Shown here: one piece after another, positions 9,293-17,700 of the stretch
Numbering within the stretch: the first letter of the stretch is position 1
Layout of the letters: every line of letters begins with the position of its first letter
Assembly: GCA_017515535.1 (NCBI GenBank)
Contig: JAFWFQ010000063.1
Span: 1-37,346, forward strand
Direction: 5' to 3'
Length of the DNA: 37,346 bases
From: Parasporobacterium sp.
Lineage (GTDB): Bacteria; Bacillota; Clostridia; Lachnospirales; Lachnospiraceae
Notes under the pieces: generated by a model
What the model saw: the letters and a program-made list of their open reading frames with translations, nothing else
Databases searched by the model: none
Told to the model about the DNA's origin: nothing
Position numbers and translations under genes: made by a program

Positions 9293-10835
9293 TCTGCTGA
9301 AGATACATATCGTCAGAAAGCTTTATGATCATTCTTCCGTCAATGATCCTGCAGGAGCCATTGTTAGGAAATGCAGGCATTGCTTTTACTTCCGGGTTGT
9401 TCGCATATTCCTCACTGAGACTCTGAGGTCCAAGATTAATGGAATAGCCTAAAATGTTTCGGAAATAACCTAAATAAGTTCCGTAGTATGTTGTCCCATA
9501 GGGATGAAGTTCGATCAAAGGAGGAAAATCATAACCGGGGCGCTTGACATTGATCTGGGCTTGATTGAGATCTCCTACCAGAACAACTTCTGTTTGACCC
9601 GGAACATAACCTTCTGTTGTTTCAATTCTATCGATTACCCGTGTCATTACGGATAGGGTCGCCTGTTCTTTCAGATTTTTCTGAAGGTATACCTGGTTAG
9701 AATAAATCGTATTATTAAACAGGATCACAAAGAAGAGAACAGCAAGAACCGCCTTTACGGCTTTTTTGGATGTTGCGGTTACTCTTTCTGAAGAGCCTTC
9801 CAGGAAACTGTCAAACATCATAATTACGTATACATAAAAGAATACGTATGGATAAGTCATATAGGAATATAGATTGCCGCCTGACAATAGGTAAACAAAG
9901 TTCATGCAGAAGGGCAGAAGGATTACCCCAATGATCAGAAATACACGGAGTTTGGATTTTTTGATGTAATAGATCAAAGGACCAAACGATAAAACCAGCA
10001 GGATTGATTTGCATATACCAATCAATGCGGAATGAAATGTATCCGGGCGCAGGATATTCAGGAAAAAGGATTTATATGTATTCCAGAAAAGCGCCGGAAT
10101 ATTCGCAAGAGTAAGGGTGTTCAGAGCTGTGATACTATGGGATGTGGTATCAGGCTGAACAGAAGTGATTGCCATGGCGATCTGCCATCCGCCATAATAA
10201 AGGAGTCCGCTGACGATCATAAAGATCAGTGCAAAGAGTATTTTCTTCAAAATGTCCCGGACATTCGTTCCGCGCAGACTTTTCTTGATCAGATATAACA
10301 CACACAGGGTGATGGCTGATTCTGCAAAAACGGGGTAAAGCGCCATAGCGACAGTCAGGGAAAAAGCGGAAATGATCCATCCGTATTTCCATTTTGCCCA
10401 CGTGTATACAGCAAAAACACTGAAAAGCAGTCCGAGCATAAAAACATCCAACCAGGGAAGAAACAGTGCATGCAAAGCTGTCAGTGCTGAATAGGTTGCG
10501 AGCGCACCGCAGAGCATAACGATCAGCAGAGGACTTTTCATATCCAGAATCTTTACGATCAGAATAGCGGACAGGATCAAAAAGAAAACAGCGATAACGG
10601 AAACCAGGAAAGGTGCCGTTATCGGCCCTCGAATTTTTAAATAAACATGTTGAAGATACCGGCCAAGTGAGATCTGCCAGTGAAAATCATTCTGATAAAC
10701 CTGTAAGGAATCATGTGTAAAAATCGTATTGGTCCATCGGTAAATATGGGCGAGAACCGAAAAAATCAGGATCGAACATAAAACATATAGATTTCTTTTA
10801 TCAAGAAAAAATGATTTCAGTTTATTTTCTATCAT
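9270..10835 (-). CDS. GtrII-type membrane glucosyltransferase
   Basis: A 521-aa polytopic membrane protein with roughly ten hydrophobic segments between residues 15 and 380 and a soluble C-terminal tail of about 110 residues. The early sequence (THDSLQVYQNDFHWQISLGR, then LRGP-like IRGPITAPF) fits the glucosyltransferase GtrII family, which adds glucose from a lipid-linked donor to surface polymers outside the membrane. I placed the start at ATG 10835, where AGGAG lies 11 bases upstream and the first membrane helix follows; a longer frame reaches back into the tagD gene but its extra 29 residues are not convincing. It sits 19 bases after tagD, in one minus-strand operon with the ligase fusion downstream. 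Confidence 0.82.
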   Translation of the reverse strand: MIENKLKSFFLDKRNLYVLCSILIFSVLAHIYRWTNTIFTHDSLQVYQNDFHWQISLGRYLQHVYLKIRGPITAPFLVSVIAVFFLILSAILIVKILDMKSPLLIVMLCGALATYSALTALHALFLPWLDVFMLGLLFSVFAVYTWAKWKYGWIISAFSLTVAMALYPVFAESAITLCVLYLIKKSLRGTNVRDILKKILFALIFMIVSGLLYYGGWQIAMAITSVQPDTTSHSITALNTLTLANIPALFWNTYKSFFLNILRPDTFHSALIGICKSILLVLSFGPLIYYIKKSKLRVFLIIGVILLPFCMNFVYLLSGGNLYSYMTYPYVFFYVYVIMMFDSFLEGSSERVTATSKKAVKAVLAVLFFVILFNNTIYSNQVYLQKNLKEQATLSVMTRVIDRIETTEGYVPGQTEVVLVGDLNQAQINVKRPGYDFPPLIELHPYGTTYYGTYLGYFRNILGYSINLGPQSLSEEYANNPEVKAMPAFPNNGSCRIIDGRMIIKLSDDMYLQQNEDPFTD

Positions 10836-10854
10836 CGTATGAGCTGCTCCTAAA

Positions 10855-11259
10855 TTAACTGTCTTTTGTTCCCAGCATTTCCCGGATCTGCGTCGAGCTG
10901 ATCTCGGGAGTCCTTGGAACATAGATTACTTTCACTCCGGTCTCTTGTTCCAGATAGTCAAACTTTCCTTCCCAATCATCTCCCATGACGAAAATATCGG
11001 CTTCATATCTGCGGATATCATCTGCTTTCTGTTCCCAGTTTTCTTCCGGGATGATCAGGTCCACATACCGGATCGAAGAGAGAAGATCTTTGCGCATTTC
11101 GTAGGAAAAGAAACTATGCTTCCCTTTTTCCTGTTCATTAAAGGCATCTGTAGAAAGCCCGACGATCAGAAAGTCACCGAAAGCTTTTGCCTGTTTCAGC
11201 AGATTGATATGGCCGTAATGTAAAAGGTCAAAGGTTCCGTAAGTAATCACTCGTTTCAT
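10855..11259 (-). CDS. tagD: Glycerol-3-phosphate cytidylyltransferase
   Basis: A 134-aa protein of the normal TagD length. It has the nucleotide site GTFDLLHYGH (HxGH), the RYVDLIIPE segment, GDDWEGKFDYL and the C-terminal ISSTQIREM. It makes CDP-glycerol from CTP and sn-glycerol 3-phosphate, the donor for glycerol-phosphate wall polymers. It is the first gene of the minus-strand arm and diverges from the transporter gene at 11407. No good ribosome site is visible just before ATG 11259, and I could not settle on a promoter for this strand in the 147-base gap. No TagF-type polymerase is in the window, so CDP-glycerol may feed LicD or a polymerase encoded elsewhere. Confidence 0.93.
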   Translation of the reverse strand: MKRVITYGTFDLLHYGHINLLKQAKAFGDFLIVGLSTDAFNEQEKGKHSFFSYEMRKDLLSSIRYVDLIIPEENWEQKADDIRRYEADIFVMGDDWEGKFDYLEQETGVKVIYVPRTPEISSTQIREMLGTKDS

Positions 11260-11307
11260 TGTTCTATTTTATCGCTTTTACGCAGCAATATCCATAACAA
11301 ATCTATC

Positions 11308-11336
11308 TTTACAAATTCCAAAAAGAATATTACAAT
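11308..11336 (+). promoter_or_regulatory. Sigma-A promoter of the transporter operon
   Basis: TTTACA at 11308-11313 and TACAAT at 11331-11336 are separated by exactly 17 bases. Transcription should start near 11343, a few bases before the first stem of the predicted riboswitch. Confidence 0.75.
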
Positions 11337-11349
11337 GAGCGGGCACTTA

Positions 11350-11396
11350 GAAGGTGTCACCTTGATCAACCACCTTCCAAAATATTAAAACAAGGA
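11350..11396 (+). promoter_or_regulatory. Candidate preQ1-type riboswitch (H-type pseudoknot)
   Basis: Seen in sequence: P1 stem GAAGGTG (11350-11356) with CACCTTC (11371-11377); inside its loop CCTTG (11360-11364) is complementary to CAAGG (11391-11395), giving an H-type pseudoknot; the linker at 11378-11390 is A-rich. The second strand of P2 overlaps the ribosome site AAGGA (11392-11396), 10 bases before ATG 11407. Known: class I preQ1 riboswitches have this order, a short loop 1, a six-base segment of CUACAC type before the P1 3' strand (here ATCAAC), an A-rich tail, and a ribosome site at the end. The downstream gene encodes a queuosine-precursor transporter, the expected target. P1 is 7 bp rather than the usual 5 and the tail is correspondingly longer. 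Ligand class is inference. Confidence 0.65.
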
Positions 11397-11406
11397 CGAA
11401 TCTAAA

Positions 11407-12159
11407 ATGAACAAACTGAAAAGCCTCTTTCAAGAGGCACTGCTTCTTGAGAGGAGCATCCCGGGACTTGTGTCCGCATTATTTATTTTATCCATTGTAG
11501 CGATGAACCTGTTGGCCAACAAGAGTATCAATCTGCCGTTTGACTGGCTCGCTTTAGACTGCGGGATCATTTTCTCATGGCTGGTATTCTTATTGATGGA
11601 TATGGTAACAAAACATTTTGGCCCGCGTGCGGCAACGATGCTGTCTGTCATAGCACTGATCGTAAATCTGTTCATGGCCCTGATGCTATTTATCGGAAGC
11701 GTGATCCCCGGACTCTGGGGTGAGTCTTTTGTAGAGGGCAGTGAGAACGTCATAAATTATGCCCTGGATCACACCTTCCGGGGAACCTGGTATGTTCTCC
11801 TCGGATCTTCGGTCGCTTTCATTGTTTCTTCTATCGTAAATAATGAACTGAACTGGCTGATCGGAAAGGCAGCAAAAGGACAAAATAATTTTGGCGTATT
11901 TGCACTGCGCTCCTATGTTTCAACTTTTATCGCGCAGTTTGTAGATAATCTGGTCTTTGCGCTGATCGTCTCCCACAATTTCTTTGGCTGGACGATGACG
12001 CAATGTATCATGTGCGCCGTAACAGGTGCAGTCGTTGAACTGATCTGTGAGGTCATCTTTTCGCCGATCGGATACCGCGTTGCAAAGCGTTGGAAAAAGA
12101 GAGAAGTCGGAAAACTCTATATTGATTACATTCGGGAAAAAGGCGGCCGGGTCGCGTAA
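11407..12159 (+). CDS. yhhQ: VUT family queuosine-precursor transporter (YhhQ-like, COG1738)
   Basis: A 250-aa integral membrane protein with about six hydrophobic segments. The pattern LLANKSINLP, DCGIIFSWLVF, TKHFGPRAA, then ALRSYVSTFIAQFVDNLVFA and EVIFSPIGYRVAKRWK is that of the VUT/YhhQ family, which imports 7-deazaguanine precursors (preQ0, preQ1) for queuosine-modified tRNA. ATG 11407 has AAGGA ten bases upstream. The gene lies behind a promoter and a pseudoknot that resembles a preQ1 riboswitch, so it is probably switched off when the precursor is plentiful. It is the first gene of a three-gene run with the M29 aminopeptidase 23 bases downstream; why salvage and peptidase are paired is not clear. 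Confidence 0.87.
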   Translation: MNKLKSLFQEALLLERSIPGLVSALFILSIVAMNLLANKSINLPFDWLALDCGIIFSWLVFLLMDMVTKHFGPRAATMLSVIALIVNLFMALMLFIGSVIPGLWGESFVEGSENVINYALDHTFRGTWYVLLGSSVAFIVSSIVNNELNWLIGKAAKGQNNFGVFALRSYVSTFIAQFVDNLVFALIVSHNFFGWTMTQCIMCAVTGAVVELICEVIFSPIGYRVAKRWKKREVGKLYIDYIREKGGRVA

Positions 12160-12182
12160 AAGAATAGTAGGAGGAATCATAA

Positions 12183-13412
12183 ATGTCAGTATCTGAAAAT
12201 CTGATCCGGAAATATGCGGAACTGATCGTCCGGACCGGAGCAAATGTACAGCCGGGACAGGTCGTATCACTTACGGTTGCGGTAGAGCAGCATGAGTTCG
12301 CGGCTCTTATCACGGAGGAGTGTTACAAAGCCGGAGCGAAAAAGGTAAACGTTGATTGGACAAGCGATGTCCAGAACCGGTTGAATTTTCTTTATGCGGA
12401 GCAGGATGTTCTTGCCGCCGTTCTTCCCTGGCAGGAGGAAAAATTGAAACAGATGGTAGAGGATCTGCCGTGCAGGATCTTTATTGTATCAGATGATCCG
12501 GATGCTTTAAACGGGATCGATCCCGCGAAGATCTCCTTTGTTTCCCAAAGCCGGGGCAAAGTCATTAAGCCATACCGTAATGCCATCGATGGAAAACATC
12601 AATGGGTCATTGCAGCTCATCCTTCCGAAAAATGGGCGAAGAAATGTTTCCCCGATGCAGAGGATGCGATGGATCGTTTATGGGATGCTGTTTTAAAAAC
12701 GGTCAGAGTTCGTGATGACAATGATCCGGTCGCGGAGTGGAAAGCGCATACGGACTTTATTGAGGAAAAAGCAGCATGGCTGAATGCACAGAAGTTTACC
12801 TCGCTCCATTACTCAAGTACAAATGGAACCGATTTTACAGTAGAACTTATCCCGGATGCGTTATGGGAAGGGGCAGGGATTGAAAACCCGCTGAATGGAG
12901 CCTTCTATATTCCGAATATGCCGACCGAAGAGATCTTTACATCTCCGGCTGCGGGAAAGTGTGAAGGAACCCTGGTTGCCGTGAAACCGCTTTCCTGGAA
13001 CAGCCAGCTGATCGAAGATTTTTCGATCACGTTTGAAAACGGAAGAGCTGTTTCCTGCAAGGCCGGAAAAGGACAGGAACTCCTTAAGCAAATGCTGAAA
13101 ATGGATGATGGTGCGGCGATGCTGGGGGAAGTTGCTTTGGTTCCGAAGGAGAGCCCGGTCAACCAGTGCGGATTCCTGTTTTACGAGACGCTTTTTGATG
13201 AGAATGCATGCTGCCATTGTGCGGTCGGAATGGGATTTAAGGAAGTCCTTCCGGGAGGTGACGGGATGACCATGGAAGAAGCGAAAGAGAGGGGCATCAA
13301 CGATTCTATGATCCACGTGGATTTTATGGTTGGAGCAGACGACCTTCGGATTGATGGGATCCGCGAAGACGGATCCGCAGTTCCGGTTTTCCGGAACGGA
13401 ACCTGGGCGTAA
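12183..13412 (+). CDS. M29 family aminopeptidase (AmpS/PepS/AmpT type)
   Basis: A 409-aa cytoplasmic metallo-aminopeptidase of the usual family length. All family metal-site regions are present: MPTEEIFTSP (first Glu), MLGEVALVP (second Glu), NACCHCAVGMGF (His) and MIHVDFMVGADD (His and Asp). The N-terminal domain opens ENLIRKYAELIVRTGANVQPGQ as in other M29 members. It releases N-terminal residues from short peptides. A strong TAGGAGG ribosome site precedes ATG 12183. It shares a transcript with the transporter upstream and the SDR downstream. Confidence 0.93.
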   Translation: MSVSENLIRKYAELIVRTGANVQPGQVVSLTVAVEQHEFAALITEECYKAGAKKVNVDWTSDVQNRLNFLYAEQDVLAAVLPWQEEKLKQMVEDLPCRIFIVSDDPDALNGIDPAKISFVSQSRGKVIKPYRNAIDGKHQWVIAAHPSEKWAKKCFPDAEDAMDRLWDAVLKTVRVRDDNDPVAEWKAHTDFIEEKAAWLNAQKFTSLHYSSTNGTDFTVELIPDALWEGAGIENPLNGAFYIPNMPTEEIFTSPAAGKCEGTLVAVKPLSWNSQLIEDFSITFENGRAVSCKAGKGQELLKQMLKMDDGAAMLGEVALVPKESPVNQCGFLFYETLFDENACCHCAVGMGFKEVLPGGDGMTMEEAKERGINDSMIHVDFMVGADDLRIDGIREDGSAVPVFRNGTWA

Positions 13413-13436
13413 GAGATATCAATGAGGTATAGGAAG

Positions 13437-14087
13437 ATGAAAATCTTAGTGACCGGTGCTTCCGGCGGGATCGGAAGAGCTATCTGCAGAAAATTTTTGG
13501 AACAGGGTCATGAAGTGATCGGAATGGATATCATGCCATCCGCAATTCAAGATGATCACTATACGCATGTTCAGCATGATATCCGGAAAGAGCCTTATCC
13601 GGAAATTTCCGGTGTGGAAGTTTTTGTTGGCTGTGCCGGAATCCAAAATCAGAGTGTGGAAGATATCGAAGTGAATCTTACCGCAGCGATTTCCGTGACA
13701 GAGCATTATGCCTTTCAGGAAAAGATCCGCGCAGTCGTTCAGATCGCTTCTGCCTCCGGCCTTACCGGCTCGGAGTTTCCGCATTATGCTGCCTCAAAAG
13801 GCGGACTGGTTGCTTATACAAAGAATATTGCTTTGAGGCTTGCGAAGTATGGTGCCTGTGCGAACAGCCTTTGTCCGGGCGGCGTTATCACGGAATTGAA
13901 TCGGCATATCCTGGAGAATGAAGAACTGTATCAAGCAGTACTGGACGAATCACTCCTGAACCGCTGGGCAGAACCGGAAGAGATTGCCGAATGGACTTAT
14001 TTCCTTGCCTGCGTTAACCGTTCGATGACAGGGGAGAATCTTCTGATCGATAACGGGGAGGCTTTAAAAGCAAATTTTATCTGGTAA
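13437..14087 (+). CDS. Short-chain dehydrogenase/reductase (FabG-like)
   Basis: A 216-aa classical SDR. It has the NAD(P)-binding GASGGIGRAI near the N-terminus, a catalytic Ser in QIASASGLTG and the YAASKGGL (YxxxK) motif, and ends with the substrate-loop pattern RWAEPEEIAEWTYFLA. I set the start at ATG 13437, where the Rossmann fold begins and GAGG lies upstream; ATG 13422 would add five residues. At 216 aa it is slightly shorter than the typical 240-250, because the stretch between the nucleotide motif and the active site is compact. Substrate unknown. It is the last gene before a bidirectional terminator. Confidence 0.88.
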   Translation: MKILVTGASGGIGRAICRKFLEQGHEVIGMDIMPSAIQDDHYTHVQHDIRKEPYPEISGVEVFVGCAGIQNQSVEDIEVNLTAAISVTEHYAFQEKIRAVVQIASASGLTGSEFPHYAASKGGLVAYTKNIALRLAKYGACANSLCPGGVITELNRHILENEELYQAVLDESLLNRWAEPEEIAEWTYFLACVNRSMTGENLLIDNGEALKANFIW

Positions 14088-14120
14088 ATAATCGATAAGT
14101 GATTGGGGGCAATCAATTGA

Positions 14121-14158
14121 AAAAAGGGAAGTGCCGGTTGTAAGGCGCTTCCCTTTTT
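14121..14158. terminator. Bidirectional terminator between convergent operons
   Basis: Bases 14121-14135 pair with 14144-14158 over 15 positions (one G-T wobble) around an 8-base loop. The stem carries A5 on the left and T5 on the right, so it works for the SDR gene on the plus strand and for the flavoprotein gene on the minus strand. Confidence 0.9.
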
Positions 14159-14180
14159 CTTAGTTATTCTTGAAGTTGTT

Positions 14181-15095
14181 TTACAGTCCGTTGATATACC
14201 GGCAGGCAGCAAGCGCGGCAACAGCACCGTCCGCCGCTGCGGTCGTGACCTGACGGACAGATTTGCTCCGGCAGTCTCCGGCAACAAAGATTCCCGGCGT
14301 TTTCGTAAGACATTGTTCATCGCTGTCAAAGTAGCCGAAATCATTTAAATCAGCAAGACCTGCAAATGCATCGTTTTCCGGGATCAGACCGATTGCAACA
14401 AATAATCCGTCACAGAAGACGGCACGGACTTCGCCGGTCTCCCGGTTTTCTACTTCAACGCCGCTGAGTTCTTCCCCGTTCTTCAAAAGCCGGTTGATCT
14501 TCAGATTCGTGATCCCTGTCACGTTCTGGCGGGAGAAGAGGACTTCCTGAAGCTTTGCTTCCCCGGTAAATTCCGGCAGATCCTGAAGCAGGATGACTTC
14601 GCTGCATTTCTCGGAAAGCAGGATCGCTTCCTGGAGCGCGGAATTTCCGCCGCCGGCGACACAGACTCTTTTTCCTGCATAAAAATCCCCATCACAGACC
14701 GCACAGAAAGAGATTCCCTCGCCGACGAGTTCATCCTCCCCTTCGAGTCCGAGCATCCGGTGCTTTACGCCTGTTGCAAGGACCACGGTCTTTCCTTCAA
14801 ACGTACTTCCTTCTTCTGTATGGACCAGTTTTTTATCGCCTTCGGATTCTACGGAAACAACGGTCTCAAATTCGATCTCTCCGCCCTGGGAAAGGACCTG
14901 GTCAAGCATCTGATCTGCAAACTCGTTTCCGCTGATGGAAGAAAAGCCGGGAATATTTTCTACTTTCGGCGAGTGGGTGATCTGTCCGCCGAATCCGGCC
15001 TTTTCGATCACAAGCGCAGTTTTTCCGTTTCTCTGTGCATAGATTGCGGCTGTCATTCCTGCGGGACCTCCGCCTACAACAATTACGTCATACAT
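14181..15095 (-). CDS. Thioredoxin-reductase-like flavoprotein lacking the NADPH phosphate motif
   Basis: A 304-aa flavoprotein of thioredoxin reductase length. It has the FAD motif VIVVGGGPAGM, the redox pair CAVC at 131-134 (commonly CATC), a second nucleotide fold with GGGNSALQEA, and the C-terminal FAD motif FVAGDCRSKSVRQV. In NADPH-dependent TrxB the second fold continues with an HRRxxxR signature; here the equivalent stretch reads ILLQDLPEFTGE. Loss of this motif is known in ferredoxin-dependent and other non-NADPH thioredoxin reductases of clostridia. It lies 113 bases downstream of the redoxin-fused nrdD, separated by a hairpin, which suggests it may reduce that redoxin. The electron donor is inference. 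Confidence 0.85.
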   Translation of the reverse strand: MYDVIVVGGGPAGMTAAIYAQRNGKTALVIEKAGFGGQITHSPKVENIPGFSSISGNEFADQMLDQVLSQGGEIEFETVVSVESEGDKKLVHTEEGSTFEGKTVVLATGVKHRMLGLEGEDELVGEGISFCAVCDGDFYAGKRVCVAGGGNSALQEAILLSEKCSEVILLQDLPEFTGEAKLQEVLFSRQNVTGITNLKINRLLKNGEELSGVEVENRETGEVRAVFCDGLFVAIGLIPENDAFAGLADLNDFGYFDSDEQCLTKTPGIFVAGDCRSKSVRQVTTAAADGAVAALAACRYINGL

Positions 15096-15156
15096 GATTG
15101 AGATTCTCCATTTTTATATCGATGATTGTTTCTGTTGCTTTTGACTTTAGATAAAT

Positions 15157-15186
15157 TCGGGCAGAAGTTGTTACGCTCCTGCCCGA
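15157..15186 (-). terminator. Hairpin terminator after nrdD
   Basis: TCGGGCAG (15157-15164) pairs with CTGCCCGA (15179-15186) around 14 bases. Read on the minus strand it is followed by ATTTATC, only a weak U-tract, so termination is probably partial and some transcript may continue into the flavoprotein gene. Confidence 0.5.
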
Positions 15187-15208
15187 CAAAAACGATTTGT
15201 GTCAGTCT

Positions 15209-17668
15209 TTATTTTTTCATCAGCCAGCCTTTAATATCCGAAACGCCGCGATACTTCTCAAAGCTGTCGCCGTCAAGGAGGACCAGAGTCGGAGCCTGCT
15301 TAACACCGAATTTTTCAACCAGCTCTTTTTCTTCGTTTGCATTCAGTGCCTGATAGCTGATTCCTGCTTTGTCAAGAAGCGCGCCGGCTGCCTTGCAGTT
15401 CGGGCAGGTCGGGGTCTTAAACAGGATCGCTTTGCGGCTGGAAGCCTGAACCGGAGCCGGAGCGGCAACTGCCGGGACCGGATCGATCTTGACCTGTGCC
15501 GGAGCAGCAGCTTCGATATGCATATCAACCGCCTTTTCTGCTTCTGTCTTGACCGGAGCATCTACAGGAGCCGGGTTCGGACCTGTATGAGTCAGGTTGG
15601 AGTGGCCGATATTGTAGACTCTGCGGTCTTTATATTCCTGAGCCTTTCCGTCGTTCCAGTTCTGGACCGGACGATAGTAACCGGTAATACGGCTGTAGAC
15701 TTCGGTCTTTCCTCCGCAGTGCGGGCAGGTAAACTGCTCGCCGGTCAGATAGCCATGATCTTTGCAGACAGAGTAGGTCGGTGACATTGTATAGTAAGGA
15801 AGTTTATAATTCTCAGCAATCTTGCGAACCAGGTTTGCAGCTGCTTTCCAGTCAGGAAGCTTCTCACCGAGGAATGCGTGGAAGACCGTACCGGAAGTAT
15901 ACAGTGTCTGGAGATCGTCCTGAATATCCAGAGCAGAGAAGACATCCTCTGTAAAGCCAACCGGGAGGTGGGAGGAATTCGTATAATACGGAGTTCCGTT
16001 CATGTTGGCTGTAATAATATCCGGATACTGTTCTTTGTCGTGTTTTGCGAAACGGTAGGTCGTAGACTCTGCCGGAGTCGCTTCCAGGTTATAGAGATCG
16101 CCGTATTTTTCCTGGTAGTCAGAAAGGCGCTCACGCATATGGTTCAGTACGTCACGGGTAAACCGCTGTACTTTTTCATCTGTCAGATCCGCACGGAGCC
16201 ATTTCGCGTTCAGACCGACTTCGTTCATTCCGATCAGGCCGATCGTAGAGAAGTGGTTCTCAAAGGTTCCGAGGTATCTCTTGGTATATGGATATAATCC
16301 CTGCTCTAACAGCGTCGTGATAACCGTACGTTTTGTTTTCAGACTGCGGGCTGCGATATCCATCAGGTTGTCAAGACGGCTGTAGAAATCGTTTTCATCT
16401 GCTGCAAGATAAGCGATCCGCGGCATGTTGATCGTAACGACACCGATGGAACCGGTCGACTCGCCGGAGCCGAAGAATCCGCCGGATTTTTTACGAAGCT
16501 CTCTGAGGTCCAGTCTTAAGCGGCAGCACATGGAACGGACATCCGAAGGCTCCATATCGGAGTTGATATAGTTCGAGAAATACGGAGTTCCGTATTTAGC
16601 GGTCATTTCAAAGAGAAGCTTGTTGTTTTCGGTCTCGCTCCAGTCGAAGTTTCTTGTGATCGAGTAGGTCGGGATCGGATACTGGAAGCCTCTTCCGTTT
16701 GCGTCGCCTTCGATCATGATCTCGATAAACGCTTTGTTGATCATGTCCATTTCCTTCTGGCAGTCGCCATAGGTAAAGTCGACTTCTTTTCCGCCGATGA
16801 TCGCGTTTAAGTTTTTAAGATCGTTCGGAACGACCCAGTCAAGTGTGATATTTGAGAACGGTGCCTGGGTTCCCCAACGGCTTGGTGTATTAACGCCGTA
16901 GACGAAGGACTGGATGCACTGTTTTACTTCTTTCTGGCTCAGGTTATCGACCTTTACGAACGGAGCAAGATAGGTATCAAAGGAAGAGAAAGCCTGTGCG
17001 CCTGCCCATTCGTTCTGCATGATACCTAAGAAATTGACCATCTGGTTGCAAAGGGTGGAGAGATGGTTTGCCGGAGAAGAAGTGATTTTTCCCGGTACGC
17101 CGCCAAGACCTTCTTTGATCAGCTGCTTCAGGCTCCAGCCAGCGCAGTAGCCGGTCAGCATGGAAAGGTCATGAAGGTGGATCGCCGCGCTGCGGTGAGC
17201 TTCCGCGACTTCATCATCATAAACTTCACTTAACCAGTAGTTTGCGGTAATTGCACCGGAGTTGGAAAGGATAAGACCGCCGACCGAATAGGTAACGGTT
17301 GAGTTTTCCTTAACTCTCCAGTCATTGATCTTGAGATAATCGTTGACGAGCTCTTTGTAATTCAGAAGAGCAGAGTTGATATTCCGGACTTTTTCACGCT
17401 GTTTCCGGTACAGGATATAAGCTTTTGCAACATCCGAATATCCGGACTCGGACAGGACCTTCTCAACACTGTCCTGGATCTGCTCGACCGTGATCCGGTC
17501 ATTTTCGATCTTCTGCTCAAAGTCAGCCGTGACATGGAGAGAGATCAGATCTACAACACTCGGATGATACTGCTTTTCCAGCGCCTTGAACGCTTTGGTG
17601 ATGGCGGCGCTGATTTTGCTGATATTGAAATCAACAATTTTGCCATCCCTTTTTACAACTTGATACAT
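15209..17668 (-). CDS. nrdD: Class III anaerobic ribonucleotide reductase fused to a C-terminal redoxin
   Basis: An 819-aa protein. Residues 1-95 are an ATP-cone allosteric domain. The catalytic barrel carries conserved cysteine positions in GYCAGW (C175) and MCCRLR (C381/C382). A zinc-type segment (SVCKDHGY, then CPHCG) precedes the glycyl-radical motif RITGYYRP with G663, followed by WNDGKAQEYKDRR. This normally ends NrdD. Here a Pro/Ala-rich linker of about 55 residues follows, then a glutaredoxin/NrdH-like domain with active site CPNC at 755-758 and a cis-proline region VKQAPTLVLL. The enzyme reduces ribonucleotides without oxygen; the fused redoxin could supply electrons in place of formate. 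A good GGGAGG site lies 8 bases before ATG 17668. Expression is probably NrdR-controlled through two upstream boxes. Confidence 0.95.
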   Translation of the reverse strand: MYQVVKRDGKIVDFNISKISAAITKAFKALEKQYHPSVVDLISLHVTADFEQKIENDRITVEQIQDSVEKVLSESGYSDVAKAYILYRKQREKVRNINSALLNYKELVNDYLKINDWRVKENSTVTYSVGGLILSNSGAITANYWLSEVYDDEVAEAHRSAAIHLHDLSMLTGYCAGWSLKQLIKEGLGGVPGKITSSPANHLSTLCNQMVNFLGIMQNEWAGAQAFSSFDTYLAPFVKVDNLSQKEVKQCIQSFVYGVNTPSRWGTQAPFSNITLDWVVPNDLKNLNAIIGGKEVDFTYGDCQKEMDMINKAFIEIMIEGDANGRGFQYPIPTYSITRNFDWSETENNKLLFEMTAKYGTPYFSNYINSDMEPSDVRSMCCRLRLDLRELRKKSGGFFGSGESTGSIGVVTINMPRIAYLAADENDFYSRLDNLMDIAARSLKTKRTVITTLLEQGLYPYTKRYLGTFENHFSTIGLIGMNEVGLNAKWLRADLTDEKVQRFTRDVLNHMRERLSDYQEKYGDLYNLEATPAESTTYRFAKHDKEQYPDIITANMNGTPYYTNSSHLPVGFTEDVFSALDIQDDLQTLYTSGTVFHAFLGEKLPDWKAAANLVRKIAENYKLPYYTMSPTYSVCKDHGYLTGEQFTCPHCGGKTEVYSRITGYYRPVQNWNDGKAQEYKDRRVYNIGHSNLTHTGPNPAPVDAPVKTEAEKAVDMHIEAAAPAQVKIDPVPAVAAPAPVQASSRKAILFKTPTCPNCKAAGALLDKAGISYQALNANEEKELVEKFGVKQAPTLVLLDGDSFEKYRGVSDIKGWLMKK

Positions 17669-17700
17669 ATAAAAAACCTCCCAGGATATTAAAGTTTTAC

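Noticed and set aside
10836..10922. Longer start for the GtrII-type gene
   Set aside because: The extra 29 residues lie inside tagD, are rich in Arg with no family resemblance, and AGGAG supports ATG 10835.
15197..15784. 195-codon open frame antisense to nrdD
   Set aside because: Lies wholly over the redoxin tail of nrdD; no ribosome site or recognisable motif.
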